Notes under the pieces: generated by a model
What the model was told of the DNA's origin: nothing
Database searches by the model: none
What the model saw: the letters and a program-made list of their open reading frames with translations, nothing else
Origin: Tetrapyrgos nigripes
Taxonomy: Eukaryota; Basidiomycota; Agaricomycetes; Agaricales; Campanellaceae
Assembly (NCBI GenBank): GCA_013368315.1
Contig: JAACJM010000037.1
Span: forward strand, 310,001-374,000
Length of the DNA: 64,000 nucleotides
Direction of reading: 5' to 3'
Program-made: the position numbers and the translations under genes
In this document: positions 44,249 through 55,451 of the stretch, in pieces
Layout of the letters: each line of letters opens with the position of its first letter
Position numbering within the stretch: position 1 is the stretch's first letter

Positions 44249-44629
44249 CTAGGGTCGTTCCAGTCTAAGTTCCCCCACTCCGTTGTGTTGGTAGCCGTTC
44301 CCCACCCCCCCTCCATTGTCATCCATGTTCCATTGTACAACGTTGTCTGCCCCCCATATGCTGGCGTCTCCCCATCCTAGATTTCCTCTATGTTCTGCAC
44401 GTAGCGACGTCCATTGTACCACACAACGGGCTTTATGTCCTCTGCCCAATCTGCACCGTCCTGGTCCGTCCTCTCCTCCCCACGTGCAGCGTTGACACCC
44501 ATTATGAGGTCCTGCGTGTTGTTTTGCCATTCGGCATCGACGTCCGGAGCGGGTTCCATAGGTGCAGTGTCCCCTGTTGGTTGGGAGCGTGTCGTTCGCG
44601 GTGGTGTCGATGGAGGAAGTGGTTGACAT
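44249..44629 (-). CDS. Gypsy-2 accessory ORF with duplicated Cys/His motif
   Basis: 126 codons from ATG 44629 to the stop at 44249, between pol and the 3' LTR, where retroviruses carry env. The product has no signal peptide or membrane segment. It carries a tandemly related motif: HCTYGTRSGRRCRMAKQHAG and CTWGGEDGPGRCRLGRGHKA, each Cys-x8/9-Cys-x5/6-His, suggesting two small zinc-binding modules, followed by a Trp/Asn/Gly-rich tail. No known family is recognised. Nucleic-acid binding or a host interaction is possible, by inference only. It reads in a different frame from pol. Confidence 0.55.
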   Translation of the reverse strand: MSTTSSIDTTANDTLPTNRGHCTYGTRSGRRCRMAKQHAGPHNGCQRCTWGGEDGPGRCRLGRGHKARCVVQWTSLRAEHRGNLGWGDASIWGADNVVQWNMDDNGGGVGNGYQHNGVGELRLERP

Positions 44630-44801
44630 GGCTATGATGGAGGTGTAATATGAGGTGAGCAAGGTGAAACTGGTAGGATGTGGTTGAGTTCTGTCCTTCT
44701 TCGTTGTGGAGAGGGGTCTTTTATACTTGTTTGTCTGTATGGAGGGAATTTTAAATGGACGGTCAAGTTGTCCTCGAAGATGGTTTTGACAGTAGACGCC
44801 G

Positions 44802-47800
44802 TTAACGAGGGAATGCGATCGATGAGTGATGACAAAAGTCTGAGTTCGATTGCCGAGTGGGGTGTGAAGGTGGGCATAGGATACCCACGGTTCGTAACAG
44901 TGTTTCTCCTCGGAGTTGTGCTTTTGCTTGAAGCACACGGGTACTTCGCCATATGTCTTCCATGGCGATTCCTAGTGAACGCACCGTTGTTCCCAGGCGT
45001 ATCAGGTTCTTGGGTTGATATGCATCTGGATGTTGTTGATGGAAGGTCTCAATCATCTCCTTCACCTTCATCAATCCTGACGCTGGTTCCCATGAATTTT
45101 CCGAGTCAGCATAATCCAACCATTTGACAAGGTATTGTACTTCCCGTCGGTTTCTCGTTGGTTTTGAATCTAGAATTGCTTCCACATCATATTCGTTGTC
45201 TTCGGGTAGCAGCTCAGCAGGTTCTCCTGGGTAGTTCACTCCGTGGGCCTCGGTCTCTTTGTACGGCGATAGGAGTGAGGCGTGGAACACTGGATGAATG
45301 CGCCAGCCATTCGGTAATTTGAGTCGATAATTGACTTCACTGATAACGTCAGTGATTTCGAATGGTCCGTGACGACGATTTGCCAACTTAGCTTTTGGTC
45401 TCGTCGTTTTCAGATTCTTCCCGTCCAGCAACACTTTATCCCCAACCTTAAACTTCACCCCTTCGTTCCTGTAGTCCTTGTTTTGCTCTTTCATCAGTTC
45501 AGCCGCCGTCGCCAGACTTGCTTTTAGTTCTTCTCGAATTGTATCCAAGTTCTGGAGGCGTTCTTTGACTTTTGGCACGTGTGAAGTTGGATTGATGGAA
45601 GGGAATAGTCGGGGCAAAAATCCATGGAGTAATTCAAATGGCGATTTCCCAGTCGCTGAGTGAACCCGGGTATTATGACAGAATTCGGCGTATGGTAGGT
45701 ATTTGACCCAATCGTCTTGACGATAGTTACAGAAGGTTCGAAGGTATTGTTCCAATTCTTGATTGAACCTCTCTGTTTCTCCGTCTGTCTGCAGATGATA
45801 AGCTGTACTAAGTGCCGAAGTGATACCTAACTTAGCGTAAATGCCTTTCATCACTTGGCTTGCGAATTGAGGTCCGCGGTCAGATATCATTTTATCCCAT
45901 AAGCCATACCGTCGCCAAGTGTTGTCGAACAATAGGTCGATTGTTCCGTTGCTGTCAATATCTTTTCTGCATGGAGAAATGACAACTGTTTTTGTTGAAC
46001 GGTCGACCGTAACGTGAATTGCATTGAAGCCGTCACATTCTGGCAGGTCCGTGATGAAGTCAGTTGTAATGGTACCAAAGGGCCGTTCCGGTATTTCGTT
46101 CGGGATTAAGGGTACATGCGCAGGGTGGTTGTTTGCCTTGGTTAACTGGCAGGTAGCGCATTCTTCAACGTAGCTGCGAACGAATACTGACATACCCGGC
46201 CACCAGAATTCTCTGCTGACGAGTTCGTATGTTTTGAATCGTCCTGGGTGACCTGCAGTAAGGCTGTCGTGATGCATTTTAACGATGTCCCGTCTGAGTT
46301 GTTGATCGTTTGGGACGTAGATCTTCCCTCGGAACAAGATGATTCCGTCTTCGTAGTTCCATTCCTGTAAATTCTTTGCCAACGCGCGTGGTCCGTTGTC
46401 AAAGATAGTTTGTAACGCACTCATGACTTCAGCATCCTTATCCGGACACTCCTTAATCCGCTTTTTCAACTCCGCATCTCCTATTGTGGTTACCGTTCCT
46501 GGTCGTGTCGCTCGAATTCTGAAGAATCTAGGGTCAAGCAAGACCCTGTCTTTGTTGTTGTTTTCGACCCCCTCTTTATGGTCTGATCTCCGAGAAAGTG
46601 GGTCACTTCGATTCAGATTTCCAGGTTTATGGGTGAGCGTAAAGTCGAATCTGGTCAGGAACAAGGCCATCCTTGCTTGCCGTCGGCTGAGTTTTTGAGC
46701 CGTGGTGAAGTATCTAAGGTTGTCGTGATCGGTCAAGATTTCGATGGTGTGCGGCCCTCCTTCCAGGTAGTGCCGCCAGGCTTCAAGTCCACGTATGATC
46801 GCTAGCAGTTCTTTGTCATGAATGTCGTAATTCCGTTCGGTTTCGGATAATGCTTTTGACAGGTAGGCTACTGGGTGCCATTTGCCATCCGATCCTTGTT
46901 GTTGCAGGATACCTCCTGTGGCGTAATCTGATGCATCAACTTCCACTCGGTACGGTTTAGAATGATCAGGCATGAGAAGAACTGGTGAAGTCGTGAACGT
47001 ATCTTTGAGTGCCTGGAAGGCCCTTTGAGCTTCCTCGGACCATTTCCATGGATGTTCCTTTTTCGTGAGGTCGAACAGTGGTCGTGCGATTTTTGAGAAA
47101 TCTCGTATGAAACGATGATAAAAGTTCCCAAAGCCGAGGAATGACTGTACGTCTTTGACGTTCCGTGGGACTGGCCATTTAGTTACGCCTTCGACCTTGA
47201 CTGGATCCATCGCTAATGTGTTATGTGACACGATGAGGCCAAGGAATTCTACTGAGTCGGTTTTGAAAGTGCATTTCTCCGGTTTAGCGTATAAGTCGTT
47301 ATCATGGAGTCGTGCCAGTACTTGTTTTACCATGTATCGATGTTCTTCTAGTGATTCCGTGAATATGAGAATATCGTCCATATAGATTACGACTTTTCCA
47401 GAGTCAATCAGGTCCTTGAATAGAGTGTTCATCATCGCTTGGAATGTGGCTGGAGAGTTCATAAGACCGAAAAACATCACCGTTGGCTCGAAGAGACCGC
47501 GGTTGGTTTTGAACGCCGCTTTCCATTCATCTCCCTTCTTGATACGTACGTTGTTATATCCCCATCTAAGGTCAATTTTGGAAAATATTCGTGCCCCCTT
47601 GAGTTTGTCTACGAGTTCCGATATAAGTGGTAAAGAGTATTCGTTCTTGACGGTCCCCTTATTTAGGGCATGGTAATCCTGTACTGGTCGTAGTTTTCTG
47701 TCTTTCTTTTTTACAAAGAAGAAGGGACTTGCCATAGGAGACTTCGACGGTCTTATGTACCCTTTCTCCAAGTTTTCCTTGATGAATTCATCGAGCTCCT

Positions 47801-48836
47801 TTTGTTCATTTGGGGATAACGGATATGTTTTGCAAGGGCATGGTTCAAAGTCCGATTTTAACTCGATAGCATGATCCCATTCGCCACGTTTCAGTAATCA
47901 TTCTGAGGTTTGTTTGTCAAAGACTTGTAGGAACTGATGATACTGCGAAGGAATCTTATCTTTAAGAGGTACATCGACCTGAACGTTCTGAGCTGCTTCT
48001 GCGAGTTCTTGTGCTTTCGTAGAACCCGCACGGATGTTCAGATCCGGTGTCCCTGATGCTTCTTCATCGAATCTTTCCTCTTTCCCTAACAATTCTTCCA
48101 TTACGTCCTGTTCCCATTGTTCTGGGATCGTATCTCTCCCGTAGTCATCTTCGGTAAAGATTGCGGTTTCTTCTGAATTTTGGTGGAAGGATCGAATAGG
48201 AATTCGACGACGTCGCCCTGCAATTTTCGATTGGGCAATTGGTTTGAATCGTCCAACTGGTTCTATCCACCTGACTTGGTACTCCTTGTGGTGGGTTCTT
48301 GGATTGGTGATTGTGGGTTTCAAGGTTTTAGTTTTCAAATGGAGAACGGGAGGTTTTGCTGTGATACATGTTTCTGGGCATCTAGTCATGTCTACCCATG
48401 AGTCTGACCAGTCTATATCTGGATTATGTTCTTCCAACCAGTCGGTACCGAGGATTATATCGTGATCCCCAATGTCCGTTACATAGAATTCGGCCTGTTC
48501 TTCGTGGTATGCCTTGTTGTCTCGAGAATAGATACGAAGATTTTGGATAGTGTATTCCCGTACCCATCCCATGGTGTTTTCAGAGCTGTCAACGTTTCGA
48601 ACTGGGAACGGGTTTTTGATAGGAAGGAGGGTAAGTTGATTTCTTTGTGCGAATTGACTGTTAATGATTATGCCTTCTGCACTGCTGTCTATTAGGGCGT
48701 TTGCGTCGATTTTTCTGCCAGTAATTTTGCCGATTAGTTCAGTTTTGAGTGTGATTGATGGTATCTGTTTATTGCGAGTGATTGCTGACATTCTTATTTC
48801 TGAAGGAAGGGTTCGCTCACAAGAGGGGTATAACAC
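44802..48836 (-). pseudogene. Gypsy-2 pol (PR-RT-RH-IN-chromodomain), one in-frame TGA
   Basis: One frame from about 48836 to 44802, with a single TGA at 47898-47900 between protease and RT (TSE stop LLKRGEWDHAIEL; CGA to TGA is the simplest change). Protease: ANALIDSSAEGIIINSQF, again DSS instead of DSG/DTG. RT: FFFVKKKDRKLRPVQDY, VVIYMDDILIFT. RNase H: EVDASDYATGGILQQ and YDIHDKELLAIIRG. Integrase: HPGRFKTYELV, CATCQLTKANNH, then TDFITDLPECDG, ISDRGPQFASQ and TDGETERFNQELEQ. Chromodomain: YDVEAILDSKPTRNRREVQ followed by YLVKWLDYADSENSWEPAS. The chromodomain is complete. Confidence 0.92.
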
Positions 48837-48907
48837 ACTATATCGATTGTTCTTTAACTGTCCGGTGTACTGTTTTACTCCTACTGACGACGTAGCAGAG
48901 GAGTGAT

Positions 48908-50419
48908 TTAAAAATCCAATTTAGACATAATGTCCTTCAAATAGACGGTTGCTTGTTCCTTTTCTTCTCCTTCTAATCCTTTAACCCTATTAACCATGTC
49001 GGAAATGTCCTTGATCGTGTTTCTAAATGAGGATGCCTGAGATACTGTTACTGGTGGTGGAGATGCGGTTTCGGCTGTTTGAATAGCACGAGAGGGGAAG
49101 GTTCGGGAAGTGTTCTGAGACAACGTCCTCGGGAATGTTGGACATTCGTTGCTCATGTGTCCAGTTTGTCTACATGCAAAGCATGCTCCTGCTTTTCGGA
49201 GTCGGTCCCTTTCATCAGGTGTCAGTTTAGGTGGCAGATTGAAAGACGAGTTAGCACCTGATCCCATGAGCGCATTGACGCTTGCTACCGTTCTCCCTTG
49301 AGACGGACCCGGATTACTCTTCGACGTTGAAGTAGTTTTCCAACGTCCCTGTCTTTCTCATTCCTTCAGCCACTCTAAATGAAGTTCTACCGCTCTTTCC
49401 TTATACTCGTCGAAGTCATCCCATTTTGGATACGTTCTTCCAACTGCTTCTCGGAGTTTGGATGGTAACCCGTCCTGATAGAATTCCAACAATGCTGCTT
49501 CTCTGAATTCGGACTCTTCTCCATATGTGTCGAAGATGCTGTTGTAGCTGCTGATATCCGTCCCCTTCATTCTGGCAAACTTGATCTTCGTCCTGGCCAC
49601 ATCTTCTGAGGCTAAAGGTTTGAAGTCCTTTTTGAATCTATCACGTATCTGTTTTAAAGTTATCCATCTCCATTGGTTTGGTGTAGTCGCCAACTCCTTG
49701 TTTTCCTCATCTGCATCTTGTTCCGTCAATCTCTGCGTTGCCCAATCTCCTCCTTTTTCTCCCGTGAAGAATGACAGGAATAATGAAACCTGACTTTCCT
49801 CAGTTGGGTACTTCCCTTTATTCATGCGTAGATAATTATTAAACTGGGCCAACCATCGTTTTGCCTCGCTACGTTCTCCGTTGAAGGGATCCGGTTTTCT
49901 CCCTCGTTCAGAAGTTCCGTTCGACCCGATAGGAGGTGTATCGGCCATCACTGAGTCATTCGGGTCTGATGGGTCTGGAGAAGGAGGTGTAGGGGGGTGA
50001 CGAGGGGCTACGGATGGTCCTTCGGCGGATGGAATGGTGGGCGAAGAAGGTGGGGAAGTGGGGTCATTTGGTTCTGATGGGTTATTGGAAGGTGTTTCTG
50101 GTACTGGGTTGGGTTCGGAAGGTTGGTTGGTAGGTGTAGAGGTCCCCTGGCCTGATCTGGTTCTAGGTTTTCGATGTGCCTTTTGAATTGCAAGTTCTTG
50201 GAGCTGGGTTATAACGTGTAACCAACTCGGGAGTTCTACGTCAGTGAGTCGCTGAGTGTTGTATCTGTTCAGGCAAGGTTGTGCACTACATGGAACCCAA
50301 GGATCATTGCTGTTTTCAGGGATGTAGCAGGCGTCTTGGTTTGATGCGGGATGGAATACGTGTGGTCAGTTGGCACAACGGAGTTTCGGATCTGCAGATG
50401 CGGACCGTTGCTCAGTCAT
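48908..50419 (-). pseudogene. Gypsy-2 gag, two in-frame TGA
   Basis: One frame from ATG 50419 to the stop at 48908 (about 503 codons), with TGA at 50366-50368 (codon 18, after DPKLRCAN) and at 49358-49360 (after HLEWLKE). An N-terminal Pro/Ser-rich part is followed by the gag core (RKPDPFNGERSEAKRWLAQF; KDFKPLASEDVARTKIKFAR; YNSIFDTYGEESEFREAAL) and an intact zinc knuckle CFACRQTGHMSNEC. Pol begins about 70 bp downstream in another frame. Confidence 0.88.
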
Positions 50420-50429
50420 ACACTGATTT

Positions 50430-50840
50430 TTATGAAAGGTAGTTGGGTCCTAGGATATAGGAAGATGCTAGGCCATATTCGGGGGGAGGTGCTAATGGAG
50501 AGTAGTCGACGTGTTCTTTGAGGAATAAAGGTCCTTTAATCTGAACCACAGTTTCTCCTGTATCGAAGTCCTCTTTTACTGTTATGTACGAGAATGTTGA
50601 GAGGACTACGTCACCTGAGATAAGTTTCCACACCCAACGTCTTGTGCAAACGAAGTGTCGGTCGAGACTCCAAGGATCCGTTCGTAGTTTTCTTCCGTGG
50701 GAGACCGCGTATTCAGAGTACAAGAGGTAATGGGGGAGGGGAAATGGAATCCGTTCGTAGTCACGAGGAGTTTCAGGAGGTTCGATACAAATTCGGGGGC
50801 GTGGGGTAGACAGAGTGAAAAAGGATTCTTTGGATTTCAA
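50430..50840 (-). other. Open frame upstream of Gypsy-2 gag
   Basis: 136 codons between the 5' LTR and gag, ending 10 bp before the gag ATG. The product (RDYERIPFPLPHYLLYSEYA; KLISGDVVLSTFSYITVKED) is of normal composition but has no Met anywhere; the frame opens after a TAA, so it needs a spliced or non-AUG start. It may be a leader protein, an older gag extension, or chance. Confidence 0.35.
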
Positions 50841-51084
50841 TTACAGAACCGGTCGACCACCTTACTCGGGTTTAGCGAGTCTGGTATTACGTCTCGAGAC
50901 TGTGTGGACGGGGGATGACCTCGTGTAACTGCTCCTTGAGTAGTTCACGCCTGCCAACCTGTGAGGCTCCTCACACAGGGTAGAGATGATGGGCTTTGGG
51001 GCACCGTAGGGGAGGGATAGGATAATGGGAAGGTTTAATATAATGGAAGGATTTGTGAGGTGGGTGTATGGGAGTTCGTTCAAG

Positions 51085-51600
51085 TGTCAAGGTTATCGTT
51101 ACACTCGATAACCACCCAAGTCACACAATACGAGAAAGCTGGTCTACAAGAGAATAGATTGATCAAGAGAGATAGAGAGATAAAGAGGTAGAGGGAAAGT
51201 AAGCTGACTAGGCTCTACACTGCGTAGTAAAAGTACGGAGCGGAGACGAAGTGAACGAACTAAGGAATAGGTTACAAGGATCACAGGTATATAAGTAAAA
51301 TATGAACAGATGGGAAAGAGTAAGTAATAATAGATGGTATCATGTGGAAATGTCAAGGGCGAGAGAATAATAAGTCAAATATGGATAGATGTAGTACTGG
51401 ATCATACGGAGTGATTGACAGTGAGAATATCCATGGAGATAGGGATCGGAGGGGATAAGAATGTGAGTCATAGATCTAGAGAGATGGTAACTATAGACGA
51501 TGATGAGAAATGGTTGATGTTTATGGGGTTAGAGTGGGAAGTAGATAGTTAAGGGAAAAGAATAGAAAGGAAATGAATAGGCGGGGAGCGATTCATGACA
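51085..51600 (-). repeat. Gypsy-2 5' LTR
   Basis: 516 bp; differs from the 3' LTR by about four substitutions visible by eye (for example GGTTATCG/GGTTGTCG, GAAAGCTGG/GAAAGTCGG, GACGATG/GACTATG). Confidence 0.95.
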
Positions 51601-53384
51601 GAAGCTGTCGAAGAGTCCTGAGCGATGAAGTCGCCGTTCAACAGTGGTCGCCATATAGAATTGGGAATGAGGGTGGGGGAAGGTTGAGTTACTTGGAAAA
51701 GAAGGATATCACGAAACTGCAGGTAGTTCCAGCAGTAAATGCGGGTTTTCTCAGTTTTGGTGACAGAGACGAAGAGGATGGGATCAGGAAAAGCAAACCT
51801 GCCCTGCACTGGGTCCAGAGGGTATTCCTGGTTGACTCGGGAAAGGGCTGAAGCCCAACGAGGTGAGAATGGAGGAAACAATGGATGACTTGGGAGTAAC
51901 CACTTGTCATGTCCAGTGGGTTTGACCGGCTTCTTGGACTTTTTTGAATCTATTTCATAATCAGTCAAGATGTATAAGGTGAAAATATAGATAGAAACCC
52001 TTACATGGGGCTGACTGATTCCGTTCTGGCAGGGTACGGTCAGGTCCACGAAGAACTGTCGTTGAAGGCGCTGCTATAGCAAGACGACTCTCCTGAGAGG
52101 ACTCAAAAGGAGATTGAGTGTTGAAGACGGCGTTCATGTGATCCTGGATTGCGTTGTACTCCCGCTGAGTGTCTGGAACACTGCAAAAGATGACCAGCTC
52201 AGGATATGGCGAATCCTGGCAACAAACAACCCGAGCAGAGACCAAGCTGGCTAGCTCGCCTACAGAGACTGATGGAACATCCTGTACTGGACGGAGGAAC
52301 CAAAACGGAAGTCCTGCACGAAACAGAAGTTCTGCATGCTGGAGGTTGGAGGTGTAGGCACCGATAACTGGTGCTGGCACTGTAGCAGAGCTTCCATCTT
52401 TCTGCCCTTCCATCCGCGGGCGGAAAACCTCACAATACTCTAGCAGGGCATGCAGTTCAAGGAAGAGACACTGCACAGAAGCAATGGTGTAACCCATCTG
52501 CCGCTGACTCATGAGTAGGGAACTGAGGCGAACAGTACACTCATGGAGGGATTGAGAGTAATGTCGGGCTAGTTCTATTTCAGTTTGATTACTGTGGCGA
52601 GTAAGAAAGTTATCACATCTAGCACGTAATTCTGTGACCAATTCCCTCAGCTCCAAAGCCCTCTCCACCTTCAGTTTCCCCAAGCCGGTCCCCACACCCC
52701 AACGCTCCTCAACAAAGAACTCTGGTTTGGGAATCCACCACATGAGATCGAACTTGTGGCCTGACGGCGGCCTGCGAAGAATGCAAGCAAGGTGGCAGAG
52801 GGGAAGGCACTATTGCTGTGGCCATTGAAGATAGTCATCCTCTCCAAAACAAAAATCTTGACGCATCTTCATCTCCACGATGGGACTGACGGCATAAATA
52901 GCCAAATTGCGGTACGGTGTGGTGAAAAAAAAAAACGTCCCCCAGGAAGGACAGCAGCCAGAGAGGCATCATGGGGAGTAACGGGTGAAACTGTGTCTGC
53001 ACAGGACATAAGTGTTAAATACAAGAAAAAAAAGAAAGAAAGAAAGTAAGCAACACACCCTTGCTCTGCTGGTGCAAGAGGAGGTTGTGGTTCTTATCGA
53101 GTTCTTCAGCTGTAGGAAGGGGTCTTGCAGATGAACTGGCCGCAGCTCTCCCCTGGGTTATCGAGTAGTGTTAGTATCAACGTCAGGTAAAGGGTAATTG
53201 TCACGAACCTCGGTAGTTGACTTGTGGTACCGTTGCATAGTTTAGAATAGCCTGTGATACAGTTATGTAGGACTGTATCGCAGGCAAAAGAGAAGGAATA
53301 TCAGTAACAAGAAAACCCAATGAAAGAGGACACAACTCACTGTAAAATAAGTGATAATCTAGACAGAGACACAGAAGGCCGTAA

Positions 53385-53973
53385 CACAGTGCAGACACTC
53401 AAAAGTGGCTGCACAAGTACAACTGACCCAAAGGTACAGTTGCCAGTGACCAAAAGAATTCAAGTCACTAATTGTAGGGCACTATCAGTGTTGGAGGTCC
53501 TGAGGTAGGAAAACTTGAGTTGTGCTGTTGAGGAAGCTGGGTAGGCTGTCAAGGGAGCAGGGACGGGAAGGCGCTGTCAAAGAAGCCGTTGGGCAGTCGA
53601 GGAAGCGCTGATGAGGTAGAGATAAACTTTGGAAGGAAAGGTCTGGAACAGGCTTTGTCAGCAGTTCCCAAGCCATGTGTGTGATGTCTCATGTCACGCC
53701 GACTTTTCCATCCAAGTCCAGCAACCAGCCTCGTCCCTCTGGGCTGGCTTCTGGCTCAGTGACAGCCTAACGGCTTCCTCGTTCGCTCTCACTGCTCCCT
53801 CAACAGCCTACCGAACAGTAATGGCTTCCTCGACAGCATACCCTCCAGCTTCGCCTCCAGGATCCTGCCTCATAGCACCCTGCAACCAGTGACCTGAATT
53901 CTTTCGGTCACTGGCAACTGTACCTTTGGGTCAGTTGTACTTGCACAGTTACTTTTGAGTAGCTGTGCTGGGT
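53385..53973. repeat. Palindromic MITE-like element
   Basis: The left arm ACTCAAAAGTGGCTGCACAA continues through GTACAACTGACCCAAAGGTA and CAGTTGCCAGTGACC; it recurs in reverse complement at about 53895-53973 (ACTCAAAAGTAACTGTGCAA). The arms are about 80-90 bp with roughly 85-90 percent identity by eye. The interior has GAGGAAGC/GCTTCCTC repeats related to TTCCTCGACAG blocks at 54205-54225 and 55199-55240. Confidence 0.65.
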
Positions 53974-54925
53974 CACGGCAATACTACTGGTATACGCTTG
54001 AAGTTATGTATACGGTGCGTTTTCCTTCCTTCCCTCATTTGTTGACCATTATCTAGGTACTGACATTCCTTCTCATTGGTCTGCATCACAGGTTGTGCGG
54101 CTGTCCCAGCCGTCCCAGCCGTTTCAAGCCCATAGTCGTCGCTGGACTTTACCTGTCCCCAAACATATTTTTAATCAAGTGTGAACTTTTTCGCTTGCTC
54201 CTTCTCTCCTTCCTCGACAGGATGAAGTGACTGAACACGCTGTGTCCCGGTGAGCCCCTGCAGCCAACCAAACCCCATGGCGCGTCTGAAAAGACGTTAA
54301 ACTATGGCATCTAGATATTACTGAAGCATCACTAAATCGGATTCTCGGATGGGAAAGGTGACGCACTTAGTGCAGCGGGTTACCCCTCAAAGGTTTCTCC
54401 TGGTGCGATGCGCCGGCCTGTTGTCTTGCCCTGTCTCGTACATGTTGGCAATTCTTCTCATTCTGGGGCCGAGGCCGAGGTGCCCAGTAACATCGATGCA
54501 GACTATATGCCGTGGCCGCAGGTCCGCAAACGACAAACTACTGCTACCTTTTGATGTGGCTGTATAGCGGTCTCACCTGGGCCAGCCTCTGTAACCAACC
54601 AATCCCTTTCGATAACTACCCTTGGTATGAGTCTTGCTTATCAATACTCTGAAAAATGCTGATCCCACAATTCTCTGCAGCCTCTATAACCTTCCAATCT
54701 CTGAGACACTACGCAGTGTGTAGACGCCAGCAGAATGCTTAGAAGGCTCCCATCTGCTGGAGTCTTCTTCCTCAGTGCAATGTTGAGGTTCTCCGAAACT
54801 CATTACCATAAGGAGGGATCTTGGGATATAGCTGATATTATATGTATTACTTGTGAAGAATCCACTTCAAAATCTAGGATGAAAGAAAAAGGGGGAAAAA
54901 AATGCTGAAAGAATTGAAAGCACAT
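53974..54925. other. Intergenic with dispersed repeat blocks
   Basis: No gene recognised. TTCGCTTGCTCCTTCTCTCC followed by TTCCTCGACAGG at about 54189-54224 recurs at about 55179-55243. Short open frames only. Confidence 0.4.
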
Positions 54926-55021
54926 GGCCATCACAGGACTTGAACCTGTCGTCTCCCATTTTGAGAACCGGAAATAGAGTCTCACAGTCAATGGGTGCGC
55001 TACCGACTATGCCAGATGGCC
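54926..55021 (-). ncRNA. tRNA-like module 1 (tRNA-derived, possibly SINE head)
   Basis: On the minus strand GGCCATC (55021-55015) pairs perfectly with GATGGCC (54932-54926) as a 7-bp acceptor stem. An A-box-like TGGCATAGTCGGTAGCGCA, an anticodon-stem-like CCCATT/AATGGG pair around a long loop, and a T arm ACAGG-TTCAAGT-CCTGT with a B box follow. A T7 run about 20 bp further on could end Pol III transcription. Position 33 is not T and the anticodon loop is long (intron-like), so a working tRNA is doubtful. A tRNA-derived element or pseudo-tRNA is more likely. Confidence 0.5.
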
Positions 55022-55358
55022 AGGTTACTTTACCTACTTCTAATTCCATCGTTGCCCTTCTGGTTCGCTGGGAAAGTTTGGAATCAGTGAGCTGGATATC
55101 TGAGCAGGTACATGCCCTCAGTTTCCTGATGCTCCCAAACTTATTCTTTTTCTCTCTCTTTTCAGTCAAGGATGAATCTGTTCGCTTGCTCCTTCTCTCC
55201 TTCCTCGACAGCCTACCCAATAGTAACGGCTTCCTCGACAGGATCAAGAAAATCACATGGCTGATACACGTCGCCTTCACCCATGCCATGAGAATTCCCC
55301 TCCCCTTTCTGGTTTCCACGGAACCATACAAAAAGAGAGATTCTGCTCAGAAGACCAT

Positions 55359-55451
55359 GGCCACCACAGGAATTGAACTTGTTACCTCCCGGTGGCATTC
55401 TGGATGAAATATCACTCTTCCGGGATGTGTTGCCAACTACACCAGATGGCC
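55359..55451 (-). ncRNA. tRNA-like module 2
   Basis: On the minus strand GGCCATC pairs with GGTGGCC, A box TGGTGTAGTTGGCAACACA, an extended TCCCGG/CCGGGA anticodon-stem pair with a loop of about 27 nt, and a T arm with AGTTCAATTCC. A T5 run lies about 30 bp downstream. Same plan and orientation as module 1, about 340 bp away, so the two are probably copies of one family. No T at position 33. Confidence 0.5.

Larger units (their letters stand above)
43586..51600 (-). mobile_element. Ty3/Gypsy chromodomain retrotransposon (Gypsy-2)
   Basis: An 8,015-bp element in minus orientation with 516-bp LTRs (43586-44101 and 51085-51600) differing at about four visible positions. GAAGC is duplicated at 43581-43585 and 51601-51605. 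A polypurine tract (AAAGAGGGGGTAA on the minus strand) abuts the 3' LTR at 44102. Order on the minus strand: 5' LTR, an extra open frame, gag, pol, a small Cys/His-rich frame, 3' LTR. The third frame makes it larger than a typical chromovirus. Gag carries two, and pol one, in-frame TGA. Confidence 0.95.
42980..53160 (-). pseudogene. Hypothetical Agaricomycete-type protein split by Gypsy-2
   Basis: Minus-strand exons before the insertion: a segment near 53160-53045 (RPLPTAEELDKNHNLLLHQQ), a long exon at 52743-52018 (FFVEERWGVGTGLGKLKVER; GAYTSNLQHAELLFRAGLPF), and a third from about 51950 (KPVKPTGHDKWLLPSHPLFP; VSVTKTEKTRIYCWNYLQFR). After the insertion the gene continues at 43585 (KAGKTASQKVSAREFLANC; EIIYELSHLNFRCELAALDK) and ends TAYLQYFFDIFGR-like at 42980. 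One in-frame TGA lies at 43196-43198. I recall this layout from repeated hypothetical proteins of mushroom genomes; no function is known to me. The Gypsy-2 duplication GAAGC lies within the coding sequence. N-terminal exon boundaries are uncertain. Confidence 0.6.
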
